Shown: positions 56,187 to 64,000 of the stretch, piece by piece | Position numbering within the stretch: position 1 is the stretch's first letter | How the letters are laid out: each line of letters begins with the position of its first letter | From: CAVVZJ01 sp963752755 | GTDB taxonomy: Bacteria > Planctomycetota > Planctomycetia > Isosphaerales > Isosphaeraceae | Reading direction: 5' to 3' | Length of the DNA: 64,000 nt | Assembly (NCBI GenBank): GCA_963752755.1 | Contig: CAVVZJ010000014.1 | Location: forward strand, 124,001-188,000 | Position numbers and translations under genes: made by a program | Notes under the pieces: model-generated | What the model saw: only the letters and a program-made list of their open reading frames with translations | What the model was told of the DNA's origin: nothing | Databases searched by the model: none

Positions 56187-57548
56187 TCAGACGAGTCCGA
56201 CCCTCATGGGCATCCCCCCTCGGGGCCGGATCGTGAGCACGGGCTCCGGCTCGACGACCGCGCCAGGGGGGAGGGTCAGGCGGAACGAGCGGACGACCGT
56301 GGCGATCGCGACGACGGCCTCGGACACGGCAAACTCCTGGCCGATGCACTGATGCGGGCCCCCGAGGAACGGGTACCAGGCGAAGCGCGGGCGTCCCGCG
56401 GAGCGCCCGGGCGTGAAGCGGTCGGGGTCGAACGCCTCGGGGTCGGGCCAGATTTCGGGGTGCCGGTGCGTGACGTAGGGGCTCAGGATCACGACCGACC
56501 GCGCGGGGATGTCGAAGCCGCCGATCGCGTCGGCCCGGGCCGCGTCGCGGGCCACGGCGTAGACCGGCGGGTAGAGCCGCAGCGCCTCGTCGAAGACCCG
56601 GCGCGTGTACGCCAGCCGCGGCAGGTCGACGGCGGTCGGCGTGCGGTCGCCCAGGACCGACTCGACCTCCGCCCGGACCCGATCCCGGGCCTCGGGGTAC
56701 CGCGCGAGCAGGTAGAACGCCCAGGTCAGGCCGATGGCGGTCGTCTCGTAGCCGGCCACGAGGAACGTCACGATCTGATCGCGCAGCTCGCGGTCGCTCA
56801 TCCCGGCCCCGGTCTCCTCGTCGCGGGCGTCGAGCAGCATCGCCAGCAGGTCGGGGATCTGGCCGTCGCCGGGTGCCGAGCGTCGCCGGGCGAGGATCCC
56901 GGCGATCAACGCGTCGAACGACCGCAGGGCCCGGGTGAACCGGATGTTCCGCGGGGTCGGCACCCACGGGGGCGGCGCGACGCGGTGTCTGAGGCGGTGG
57001 AGCGTGTACGCCATCAGCTCGGTCACCGGCGGGCCGAGCGCGTCGGAGGTGTCGGCCAGGTCGGTCCCGAGCAGGGCCCGGCCCACGACCCGCAACGCCA
57101 GGGTCTCGAACTCGTGGGCGAGCTCCGTCCGGAACGAGCCGCCGGAGCCGGCCGCGCGGTCGAGCCAACGCCGGCGGAGAGCCTCGGCCTCGTCGGCCAT
57201 CACGCCGACCAGCGCGGCGATGCGGTCGTGGTGGAACGCCGGCTGCGCCATCCGCCGCAGCCGCCGCCACGCCGGCCCCTCGGTCGTGACCAGCCCCGTG
57301 CCGGCGGCGACCCTGGTGCGGTCGTAGAGCCAGCTCCGCGGGTAGTCCTTCTGGTGGTCGAGCAGGACGTGGCGGACGTGGTCCGGGTGTGCGATCAGGT
57401 GGAACCGCCAGGGCCCGACATCGAGCCGCACGACGTCGCCGTACCGCTCCCGCACCTCCAGGAGGAACCGGAGCGGGTCGCGCTGCATCCGCCCGACCCA
57501 CCCGACCGGCAGCGGGATCCACCGGCTCAGACCGGGGGCGACGGCCAT
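56187..57548 (-). CDS. cytochrome P450
   Basis: 453 residues from the ATG at 57548; the frame also has an ATG at 57587, but that codon overlaps a TATAT box, so the inner start is preferred. Oxygen-binding I-helix FLVAGYETTAIGLTWAFYLLA, K-helix ExxR in VFDEALRLYPPVYAVARDA, PERF-like FDPDRFTPGRS, and heme ligand loop YPFLGGPHQCIGQEFAVSEA with the Cys. All key residues are intact. There is no N-terminal membrane anchor, so the enzyme is soluble and would need separate redox partners, none of which are encoded nearby. The substrate is unknown; fatty-acid or terpenoid hydroxylation is typical of this CYP102/CYP110-like sequence type. Confidence 0.95.
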   Translation of the reverse strand: MAVAPGLSRWIPLPVGWVGRMQRDPLRFLLEVRERYGDVVRLDVGPWRFHLIAHPDHVRHVLLDHQKDYPRSWLYDRTRVAAGTGLVTTEGPAWRRLRRMAQPAFHHDRIAALVGVMADEAEALRRRWLDRAAGSGGSFRTELAHEFETLALRVVGRALLGTDLADTSDALGPPVTELMAYTLHRLRHRVAPPPWVPTPRNIRFTRALRSFDALIAGILARRRSAPGDGQIPDLLAMLLDARDEETGAGMSDRELRDQIVTFLVAGYETTAIGLTWAFYLLARYPEARDRVRAEVESVLGDRTPTAVDLPRLAYTRRVFDEALRLYPPVYAVARDAARADAIGGFDIPARSVVILSPYVTHRHPEIWPDPEAFDPDRFTPGRSAGRPRFAWYPFLGGPHQCIGQEFAVSEAVVAIATVVRSFRLTLPPGAVVEPEPVLTIRPRGGMPMRVGLV

Positions 57549-57584
57549 GGTTCGAGCCCCGAGCGACAACGGACCGGCACGAGG

Positions 57585-57606
57585 CATATAGTCTGACGTC
57601 TGTCAG
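57585..57606 (-). promoter_or_regulatory. possible P450 promoter with dyad operator
   Basis: On the minus strand a TATATG box (57590-57585) lies about 40 bases before the preferred P450 start. Directly upstream is CTGAC-AGAC-GTCAG (57606-57593), an inverted repeat placed where a repressor or activator could act. Inference from position only. Confidence 0.25.
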
Positions 57607-57892
57607 GACACGGTGCAAACCCCGATCCCCGCCGGCCGGCTCACCAGCCGGCGGATGTCCCGTGGGCGGGAGCGAAAACTCCTCGAGAGGTGGTCGGCAA
57701 TCGACCTGCACGGGCGGACGCTCGACTGCGAACCGGTCCGCCATGGGAGGGCCACAAGACGCGTCGCCCCTGCCCCTTGCGTCCCCTCGACCGACACACC
57801 ATACTCCCAGCGTGCGGGCCGTTTTGAGCCGTGGCCTGGTGGTCGCTTTCCGTTCGTGGACGAGAATTTCATAAGCATGTAGGTGCAATCGC

Positions 57893-58642
57893 ATGATCGG
57901 CAATTTCCGGAAGCGCCTGTGGGCCCGCAAACCGCTGATCGGAACGATGGTCACGCTCCCCATGCCCGCGATCGCCGAGATCCTCGCCGACCTCGGTTTC
58001 GACTGGCTCTTCCTCGACGGCGAGCACGGGCCGCTGGAGACGCGCGAGATCCTGGCGATCCTCCAGGCCGTCGGGGATCGCGTGGCGTGCCTGGTGCGGG
58101 TCCCGGGCGCCGAGGAGGCCCCGATCAAGAAGGCCCTCGACCTCGGCGCCGAGGGGATCATCGTGCCGCAGGTCAACACGGTCGATCAGGCCGCCGGCGT
58201 CGTCCGGTTCGCGCGGTACGCACCGGCCGGCTCGCGCGGGGTCGGGCTCGCCCGCGCCCACGGCTACGGCTTGCGGTTCCCGGAGTATCTGGAGACGGCC
58301 AACGAGCGCGTGGCCGTGGTCGTGCAGGCCGAGCACGCGCGGGCCGTGGAGAACATCGAGGCGATCGTCCGGGTCGAGGGGATCGATGCCGTCCTGCTCG
58401 GCCCCTACGACCTGGCCGCCAGCCTCGGCAAGATGGGCCGGATCGATGACCCCGCGGTGACCGAGGCCATCGACCACGTCACGCGGACCTGCCAGGCCGC
58501 CGGCGTCCCGCTCGGGTACTTCGGCGTCTCCGCCCAGGCGATTCGCCCCTACCTGGAGCGCGGCTACACGCTGATGGCGGCCGGGGTCGACACGCTGTTC
58601 CTCGCCGGCGCGGCCAGGCGTCTGCTCGAGGAATTGCGCTGA
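57893..58642 (+). CDS. HpcH/HpaI-family aldolase
   Basis: 249 residues. Class II aldolase pattern: KPLIGTMVTLPMPAIAEILADLGFDWLFLDGEHGPLE (base and metal-binding region), CLVRVPGAEEAPIKKALDLGAEGIIVPQVNTVDQAAGVVRFARYAPAGSRGVG (Arg and the GIIVPxVN block), VVVQAEHARAVENIEAIVRVEGIDAVLLGPYDLAASLGKMG (metal-binding Glu and Asp). Cleaves or forms 2-keto acids such as 4-hydroxy-2-oxo-heptanedioate. Probably cytoplasmic. It lies 34 bases before a sulfatase gene on the same strand, so the pair may belong to the breakdown of a sulfated sugar acid. Confidence 0.92.
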   Translation: MIGNFRKRLWARKPLIGTMVTLPMPAIAEILADLGFDWLFLDGEHGPLETREILAILQAVGDRVACLVRVPGAEEAPIKKALDLGAEGIIVPQVNTVDQAAGVVRFARYAPAGSRGVGLARAHGYGLRFPEYLETANERVAVVVQAEHARAVENIEAIVRVEGIDAVLLGPYDLAASLGKMGRIDDPAVTEAIDHVTRTCQAAGVPLGYFGVSAQAIRPYLERGYTLMAAGVDTLFLAGAARRLLEELR

Positions 58643-58676
58643 GTCGAGCAGGCCACGGGCCACAGGAGACGCGACC

Positions 58677-60431
58677 GTGAACGCGCCCGTCATTGCCCTG
58701 ACCCTCGCGATCCTCACCTCATCCCCGGCGCCCGGGGGCACCGACCGGCCCAACGTCGTCCTCGTGATGACCGACGACCAGGGGTACGGCGACCTCTCCT
58801 GCCACGGCAACCCCGAGATCCGGACGCCGAACCTCGACGCCCTGCACGCCGGGAGCATCCGCCTGACCGACTTCCACGTCTCACCCATGTGCACGCCGAC
58901 GCGCGGCCAGCTCCTCTCCGGCCGGGACGCCCTGGACAACGGCGCGATGAACGTCAGCAGCGGCCGGACGGTGCTCCGCCGCGGCATCCCGACGATGGCC
59001 GACGTCTTCGCCGCGGCCGGCTACCGGACCGGCCTCTTCGGCAAGTGGCACCTGGGGGACGTCTACCCCTACCGGGCGATCGACCGCGGGTTCCAGACGG
59101 CCGTCACCTTCCCGTCCTCGCACATCGGCTCGGCCCCCGACCACTGGTGCAACGACTACTTCGACGACGTCTACGAGGTCGACGGCGACCGCGAGCGACT
59201 CGACGGCTACTGCACCGATGTCTTCTTTGAGAAGGCGATCTCCTGGATCCGCGACCGGGCCAAAGCCGGCGAGCCGTTCTTCGCCTACATCCCGACCAAC
59301 GCCCCGCACGGGCCACTCTGGGTGCCCGACGCGTACCGCAAGCCCTACCGCCACCTGCCGGCCAACGTCGCCAGCTTCTTCGCGATGATCGCCAACATCG
59401 ACGAGAACCTGGGCCGGCTCGAATCCGCGCTGGAGGACGCCGGGATCCGCGACGACACGATCCTGATCTTCTTGACCGACAACGGCGGCACGGCCGGCGT
59501 CCGGCTGTACAACGCCGGCATGCGGGGCGGCAAGATCTCGCTCTACGACGGCGGGCACCGCGTCCCCTGCTTCATCCGCTGGCCGGCGGGCCGCCTGCGA
59601 ACGCCGGGCGACCTCGCCGAGCTGACCCAGTGCCAGGACCTCCTGCCGACGCTGATCGACCTCTGCGGCCTCGAGGCCCCGGCCGATCCGGCTCTCGACG
59701 GCACCAGCCTGGCCCCGCTGCTCCGGGGCGATCAAGACGCGCTACCCGACCGGATGCTGGTCGTCCAGTTCAGCCGGATGAACGCCCCCGTCCCGAAGAA
59801 AGGGGACGCCGCCGTGCTCTGGGGCCGCTGGCGACTCGTCAACGACGCCGAGCTGTACGACATCCAGGCCGATCCCGGCCAGCAGAATAACATCGCCGGC
59901 CAGCACCCCGAGGTCGTTGCCCGGATGCGCGCGCATTACAACCGCTGGTGGGCCGAGGTGGCGCCGAAGCTCAACGAGTTCAGCCGGCTCTCGATCGGCG
60001 TCGAAGGTCAGGGCCCGACCCTTCTCTCGCCTTGCGACTGGCACGACGTCTTCCTCGACCAGCAGCGGCAGGTCCGCCGGGGCGAGCGGAAGAACGGCGC
60101 GTGGGGCCTGGTCGTCGAGCGGCCCGGCGCGTACGAGTTCGAGCTCCGACGATGGCCACGCGAGTCGGGCCTGGCCCTCGCGGCGCCCGCCCCGGCCTAC
60201 CAGGGGGTCGATGGCTCCTATCCCCCCGGCGAGGCCCTGCCCATCGCCTCGGCACGGCTGCGCCTCGGTGAGACCGAGTTCTCGAAGCCGGCGGGACCGG
60301 GATCGGAGGCCGTGACCTTTCAGCTCCGGCTCGACGCCGGCACGACGGACCTGAAGACCTGGTTCCTCGACGCCCGGGGCGAGGAGCTGTGCGGTGCGTA
60401 CTACGTCGAGGCCCGACGCCTCGGCCCCTGA
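58677..60431 (+). CDS. secreted formylglycine sulfatase
   Basis: 584 residues, signal peptide MNAPVIALTLAILTSSPAPG. Metal site NVVLVMTDDQGYGDLSCHGNPEIRTPNLDAL (tandem Asp), formylglycine motif SPMCTPTRGQLLSGR (CxPxR with the Cys that is oxidised), FGKWHLGD (Lys and His), PTNAPHGPLWVP (His), and LIFLTDNGGTAG (Asp-Asn). All S1-family residues are present. A C-terminal beta domain of about 120 residues (GAYEFELRRWPRESGLALA) is common in planctomycete arylsulfatases. Removes sulfate from an unknown ester, likely in the periplasm. The Cys-type active site requires an anaerobic or aerobic formylglycine-generating enzyme encoded elsewhere. Confidence 0.95.
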   Translation: MNAPVIALTLAILTSSPAPGGTDRPNVVLVMTDDQGYGDLSCHGNPEIRTPNLDALHAGSIRLTDFHVSPMCTPTRGQLLSGRDALDNGAMNVSSGRTVLRRGIPTMADVFAAAGYRTGLFGKWHLGDVYPYRAIDRGFQTAVTFPSSHIGSAPDHWCNDYFDDVYEVDGDRERLDGYCTDVFFEKAISWIRDRAKAGEPFFAYIPTNAPHGPLWVPDAYRKPYRHLPANVASFFAMIANIDENLGRLESALEDAGIRDDTILIFLTDNGGTAGVRLYNAGMRGGKISLYDGGHRVPCFIRWPAGRLRTPGDLAELTQCQDLLPTLIDLCGLEAPADPALDGTSLAPLLRGDQDALPDRMLVVQFSRMNAPVPKKGDAAVLWGRWRLVNDAELYDIQADPGQQNNIAGQHPEVVARMRAHYNRWWAEVAPKLNEFSRLSIGVEGQGPTLLSPCDWHDVFLDQQRQVRRGERKNGAWGLVVERPGAYEFELRRWPRESGLALAAPAPAYQGVDGSYPPGEALPIASARLRLGETEFSKPAGPGSEAVTFQLRLDAGTTDLKTWFLDARGEELCGAYYVEARRLGP

Positions 60432-60608
60432 AGGTCCCCGGCCCGACGCCGAGGGGCGATCCGCTCACCGCTCGACAGCGAAGGGAAGCCGATCGCCACT
60501 CCGCGACGTTCCCGCCTCGGCCGACGACACCGAGGCGCACACCCCGTCGACCGGCCCGTGACGGTGTGGCCCGATGCGTGGCTCACGGCGCCTCCCCGGG
60601 TCCGATGT

Positions 60609-61714
60609 TCATTGGCCACTGGATTCCTTTATCGTAACAGAACCATGTTCTGGTCCGCTGGTCGTCCTGATGCCGAGCGGCCCGTCGAGGCCCCAGACAC
60701 GCATCCTGTGGTCGGCCTGGGGGAGCCACAGTTCGAAATCCGTCTCGCCACGGCGCAGCAGGACCTGGTCGAGGGCGATCGCCGTCTCGGGCTCCCCGTC
60801 CGCGATGGCGGCGATCACAACGGGCCACCGCCCGCCCAGCCAGGTACCGGGCACCCTCGTCATCCGATCCGCGAACGCCCCGCGCCGATCCGTCGGCTCC
60901 TGGCCGAGTCGTGGCGGGTGGATCACGAGGGCATCGACGGCGGGTTGCGCGGCCGACTCGGGAACGAGCGCCGCCGTCACGTGCCGAGGCGGCGGGACGA
61001 GCATCACCGGCTCGCTGATTGGACCGATCTGCCGGATCAGACGACGATAGACGTCGTTCGGCAACTGGTTGGAAAGCTGCCAGATCGTGAACGGTTCGAC
61101 GCCCGTCTTCTCCCAAAGTCTCGAGGCCATGTAACGTCCGACGTTGTAAATTTCATATTTTAAGACGTGGGCATGCCCGGCGTGCACCAGCATCCTGGTC
61201 CCGGGCCGCGCGGCGAACCGTGCGGCCAGCGTGGCCGCCTGGTGCTCTTCACGCCCTTCGAAATCCGGGTCGAGGGCGTCATGGCCGCCGACCTCGAACC
61301 CGAGGCGGATGGCCGTCCGCACGAGATTCCCGAATCGTGGATCGAGCGTGTAGAACCCGGTTCTTGAGGTCGGATACCCGCGGGATCTCAGCGTCGAGCC
61401 GGATTCGGCGATCGCCTCGGCGGAATAGTGGGTGAACCCGGCCGCCCGGAAGGGGGCGAGGGTCTGCTCGATCCACGCGCGGTGCTCGGTGACGGTATTG
61501 GCCTCCATGATCAGGACGAGCCGCTGTTCTGCCGCGATCCTGGCGACGGCTTCTCGCCACGGCGTCACGACGAACGGCGGCTCCGAATCGGGTGGGTCGG
61601 GCGGCTCGCACAACTCGTGTCCCACCTCGTCGGGTTGAAGCGGGATCTCGCGCGCCTCACGCTGCCGGCCGAGGATCGCCAGGATCGTGCTCAGTTCCTG
61701 GCGTCTGAGGGGTT
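60609..61714 (-). pseudogene. 5'-truncated ChaN/EreA-like gene, cut by an IS
   Basis: About 365 codons survive. Strongly coding segments: EQRLVLIMEANTVTEHRAWIEQTLAPFRAAGFTHYSAEAI, TGFYTLDPRFGNLVRTAIRLGFEVGGHD, GREEHQAATLAARFAARPGTRMLVHAGHAHVLKYE. The EAN-x-x-x-x-H-R start and MLVHAGHAH block resemble ChaN/erythromycin-esterase-like proteins that carry paired Glu/His residues. At 61714 the frame runs into the ISAzo13-like element, so the true N-terminus is missing, and the longer open frame inside the IS is antisense to the transposase. The sequence beyond the IS belongs to a different gene. Function unknown. Confidence 0.6.
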
Positions 61715-63001
61715 TGAAAGAAGGTGATGCTCCCGTATCCTGTAGCCTCTTCACCAGGAGGCCCAGGAGTTTACGGAGATGCGACCCAAACCTGAGATGA
61801 TCCCCGTCCTGATCGATGCCGCCGAGGCCCTCACGGGCAGCCCGAAGCGGCTCTTCATGGCCAAGACCGTCCAGGCCATGGGCCGGGGCGGGCCACGCTG
61901 GGCCGAGGTGCATCTCGGCTGGTGCCGGGACACCCTCCGCAAGGGCACGCACGAACTCCGCACCGGCCTGACCTGCGTCGATGCCTTCCCCTGCCGCCGT
62001 CGCAAGCCCGCCGAGGAGCACTGGCCCCGACTGCTGGAGGATATCCGCAGCATCGCCGACGGCCAAAGCCAGGCCGATCCCAAGTTCCAGACCAAGAGGC
62101 TCTTCACCCGCATCAGTGCCGCCGAGGTCCGCCGCCAGTTGATCGCCACCAAGGGCGATACCGACGCCGAGTTGCCCACCCCGCAGACGATCAACACCAA
62201 GCTCAACATGCTCGGCTATCGCCTCTCCAAGGTGGCCAAGTGCCGCCCCCAAAAAGAGTCCCGCAGACCGATGCCATCTTCGAGCAACTGAAGGTGGTCA
62301 ACCCCGAGGCGGACCGGGCCAGGGACACCCTGCGGGTCTCGATCGACGCCAAGGCGACGGTGAATGTCGGCCCGTTCTCACGCCGGGGCCGGAGCCGGAC
62401 CGGCACGAAGGCGGCGGATCACGACTTCAAGCCCGAGGCGACCCTGACCCCCTTCGGCATCTTCCGGCCCGAGCCCGACGACCTCTGGCTGTCCATGGCC
62501 CGCTCGAAGGTCACCAGCGACTTCATCGCCGAGCGCCTGGAGCCGTGGTGGGAGGGCGTCCGGCTGCGGTTCCTGCACGTCAAGACGCTGGTGATCAACC
62601 TGGACAACGGCCCGGAGAACCACAGCCGGCGGAGCCCGTTCCTCAAGCGGATCGGGGGCTTCGCCCGCAAGTACCGCCTGGCGGTGCAGTTGGCGGACGA
62701 CCCGCCGTATCACAGCGAGGACAACCCGATCGAGCGGTGCTTTGGCATCCTGGAGATGCACGGGAACGGCTCGCTGCTGGACTCGGTGGAGGCGGTGTTG
62801 GGCTTCGCCCGGTCGATGACCTGGAAAGGGAAGCACCCGGTGGTCAGCGTGGTGGAGACGACCTACGCCACGGGGGTGAAGCTGACGCCGGGGGCGATGG
62901 AGGCCTTGGAGGCCGAGGTGATCCGCCTGCCCTCGCTTGAGAAGTGGTTCGTGAAGATCCCCCGCAAGCGAGGCAGGCCACGGAAGACATAGCTTCTTTC
63001 A
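61715..63001 (+). mobile_element. ISAzo13-like insertion sequence, about 1.29 kb
   Basis: The ends share a short inverted repeat, TGAAAGAAG at 61715 and its complement CTTCTTTCA at 62993-63001. One transposase gene fills the interior. No target duplication is evident. The element separates the C-terminal part of the ChaN-like gene from the C-terminal region of a membrane-protein gene, so insertion was probably accompanied by deletion. Confidence 0.65.
61779..62992 (+). CDS. ISAzo13-like DDE transposase, -1 frameshift
   Basis: About 404 residues from the ATG at 61779 (GGAG upstream). The first frame carries the helix-turn-helix part (WAEVHLGWCRDTLRKGTHELRTG; RLFTRISAAEVRRQLI; LPTPQTINTKLNMLGYRLSKVAK). 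At 62250-62262, in CCCCCAAAAAG, the reading continues in the -1 frame as KRVPQTDAIFEQLKVVN. It then holds the catalytic domain (TLRVSIDAKATVNVGPFSR, TLVINLDNGPENHSRRSPFLKR, HSEDNPIERCFGILEMHGNG) with Asp, Asp and Glu in order. The A-run makes either a homopolymer error or programmed frameshifting possible, though the codon phase is not a standard slippery heptamer. Confidence 0.8.
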
Positions 63002-63689
63002 GGTGCCTGACCCAGTCGTTTCGATCGGAAGACTGTTCCAGCATGATGGCTCGCCGCAGCAGCATCTGGGGCGAATTCGCGGCGTCAGCCCACCGGGACG
63101 CCAGCCCGCAAACGGCGAGCAACACCACTCCGGTCGCGCCAAACACGACCCATCGCCAGCGGAACATCCGGCGGCCCGGAGCGAACGCCACGACGACGAT
63201 GATACCCGCCGCGACATTCACCGCACCGAGTGCGGCGAGCGCAACCGGTTCCAGGGACGGGGGGACCGGCCCGACGGCGGCCGCCGGATCGAACCACCGG
63301 CGCCAGCCGTGGATCACGCCCAGTGACAGCACGGTCGCCGCAACGAGGATTGGAATCAGCTCCCGCGGCCGCGTCCCGGAGAATGCCGAGACGGTCATCG
63401 AGAGCATCGTGATCAGACACAGACAGACGAGCGCACGGGGTCCCGCAGGTCCCAGGTGGGAGGCCGCCCCGGCGGCGACGTATCCTGCGCCGAGGGCAAT
63501 GACCGGCACGCAGGTTTGTCGAATTTGAATCTTCGCTTCCTCTCGACGGAGCCGTCGGGGCCGCGAGGGACCGGTATGTACCTCCAATGGACTCTGGCCG
63601 ACGGGAATCTCTTCCGGATCCTGACGGGCAAACCAACGCCCGATCCGGGGGTCATCCAGGCCGGGCCCACCGGGTCGACTTCGTCCCAT
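63002..63689 (-). pseudogene. polytopic membrane protein gene, 3' end removed by the IS
   Basis: From the ATG at 63689, about 229 codons remain before the IS. After a basic N-terminal region (RRLRREEAKIQIRQ) come five hydrophobic segments: CVPVIALGAGYVAAGAASHLG, ALVCLCLITMLSMTVSAF, LIPILVAATVLSLGVIHGW, LAALGAVNVAAGIIVVVAFA, and WVVFGATGVVLLAVCGLA, then LLRRAIMLEQSSDRNDWVRHLKE at the junction. No family recognised. The stop codon used now lies in the antisense of the transposase. It follows the partial glycosidase gene by 25 bases on the same strand. Confidence 0.55.
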
Positions 63690-63714
63690 CGTGTCGTGCG
63701 GACCACACCGACCC

Positions 63715-64000
63715 TCACGGCCGCTTCGCCCCGGCCGTCCGGCGCAGCGCGGCGCGGCGGGGACGCTCCCCCGCCGCGCCGCGCTGCGCACCGTTGTGCA
63801 GGCACCAGCCGGCGGCCCCGCCCGCCAGCGCGCCTTGCAGGTCGGTGAGGAAAACGTCCTCCGACGGTTCCCAACGGGTGTAGCCCCGGCGAAACGGCTC
63901 CTGGTAATGGACCGGCGCCCGCCGGCCGATCGCGTCCATCAGGTCCAGGACGGCGCGGGTCCGGGCCTCGGTCTGGCCGGGCGACTCGGGACCCCTCGAC
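63715..64000 (-). CDS. C-terminal end of a glycosidase-like protein, cut by the right edge
   Basis: The frame is open to base 64000. The end reads TRAVLDLMDAIGRRAPVHYQEPF, RRGYTRWEPSEDVFLTDLQGALAGGAAGWCLHNG, then an arginine-rich tail. The block PVHYQEPFR with a downstream GAAGWCLHNG resembles the last strands of TIM-barrel glycoside hydrolases of the GH5/DUF4434 sort, where the Glu of QEPF is near the active site. This is inference from a short piece. The gene begins outside the window. Confidence 0.5.
   Translation of the reverse strand, partial: SRGPESPGQTEARTRAVLDLMDAIGRRAPVHYQEPFRRGYTRWEPSEDVFLTDLQGALAGGAAGWCLHNGAQRGAAGERPRRAALRRTAGAKRP

Noticed and set aside
54024..57596. An 1190-codon plus-strand open frame
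   Set aside because: It is antisense to the serine hydrolase and P450 genes, is arginine/glycine/proline-rich and has no family; a GC-rich shadow.
61715..62252. N-terminal extension of the ChaN-like frame
   Set aside because: This part is antisense to the transposase inside the IS; the gene is truncated at the IS border.

Overview
The window is a GC-rich chromosomal segment that looks like a planctomycete of the Isosphaeraceae type. This is inferred from gene content, since no rRNA or marker gene is present. The pointers are a formylglycine sulfatase, Gfo/Idh/MocA and DUF4038-type glycosidase genes with twin-arginine signals, a DUF6599 protein, a PEP-CTERM remnant, a family of NALRHGL-type proteins and many insertion sequences.

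Layout. 1-3.6 kb: a TPR plus PIN-like protein (cut by the left edge) and a transglutaminase-like protein, resembling a conflict or signalling pair. 4.3-7.8 kb: a RelE-like toxin whose partner gene is cut by an IS5-type element, a decayed gene, a second IS5-type element, and an HNH nuclease. 8.7-9.9 kb: a tyrosine recombinase preceded by a 28-bp site with the 11-6-11 layout of a Xer/dif core. 10.2-13.4 kb: a monooxygenase fragment, a secreted glycosidase and two unknowns. 13.8-19.2 kb: a defective IS110 copy, then a one-strand series of small housekeeping or stress genes (two VOC proteins, a hydrolase, xthA, DUF1801, zinc ribbon, SRPBCC). 19.2-25.8 kb: pentapeptide-repeat, leucine-rich-repeat and secreted lectin-like proteins. 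26.8-30.1 kb: an RNA methyltransferase, then a Ro60/Rsr (TROVE) protein with three tandem tRNA-like RNAs directly upstream on the same strand. 30.3-33.3 kb: an oxidoreductase and glycosidase operon. 33.8-36.6 kb: furA-katG. 37-48.7 kb: DUF6599, aldo/keto reductase, MsrB, beta-propeller, PrpD, nucleoside-hydrolase-like, double nitrilase and esterase genes. 48.8-54.1 kb: an IS4 element surrounded by a family of hairpin repeats and small unknown genes. 54.9-60.4 kb: serine hydrolase, cytochrome P450, HpcH aldolase and sulfatase. 61.7-63.0 kb: an ISAzo13-like element separating two truncated genes. The right edge cuts a glycosidase-like gene.

The standout is the Ro60 locus. The three RNAs (about 190-235 nt each) have tRNA-like acceptor, D and T arms, an insertion between the D arm and the anticodon region, and a shared 3' hairpin containing GCCGAA in two copies. 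They look like a tandem array of Y RNAs (YrlA type) serving the adjacent Ro60. The third hairpin runs into the Ro60 ribosome-binding site.

Caution. About a dozen otherwise good genes carry a single apparent frameshift, often beside a G/C homopolymer. This is more likely assembly indel error than mass decay. I annotated such genes as one feature and stated where the frame changes.
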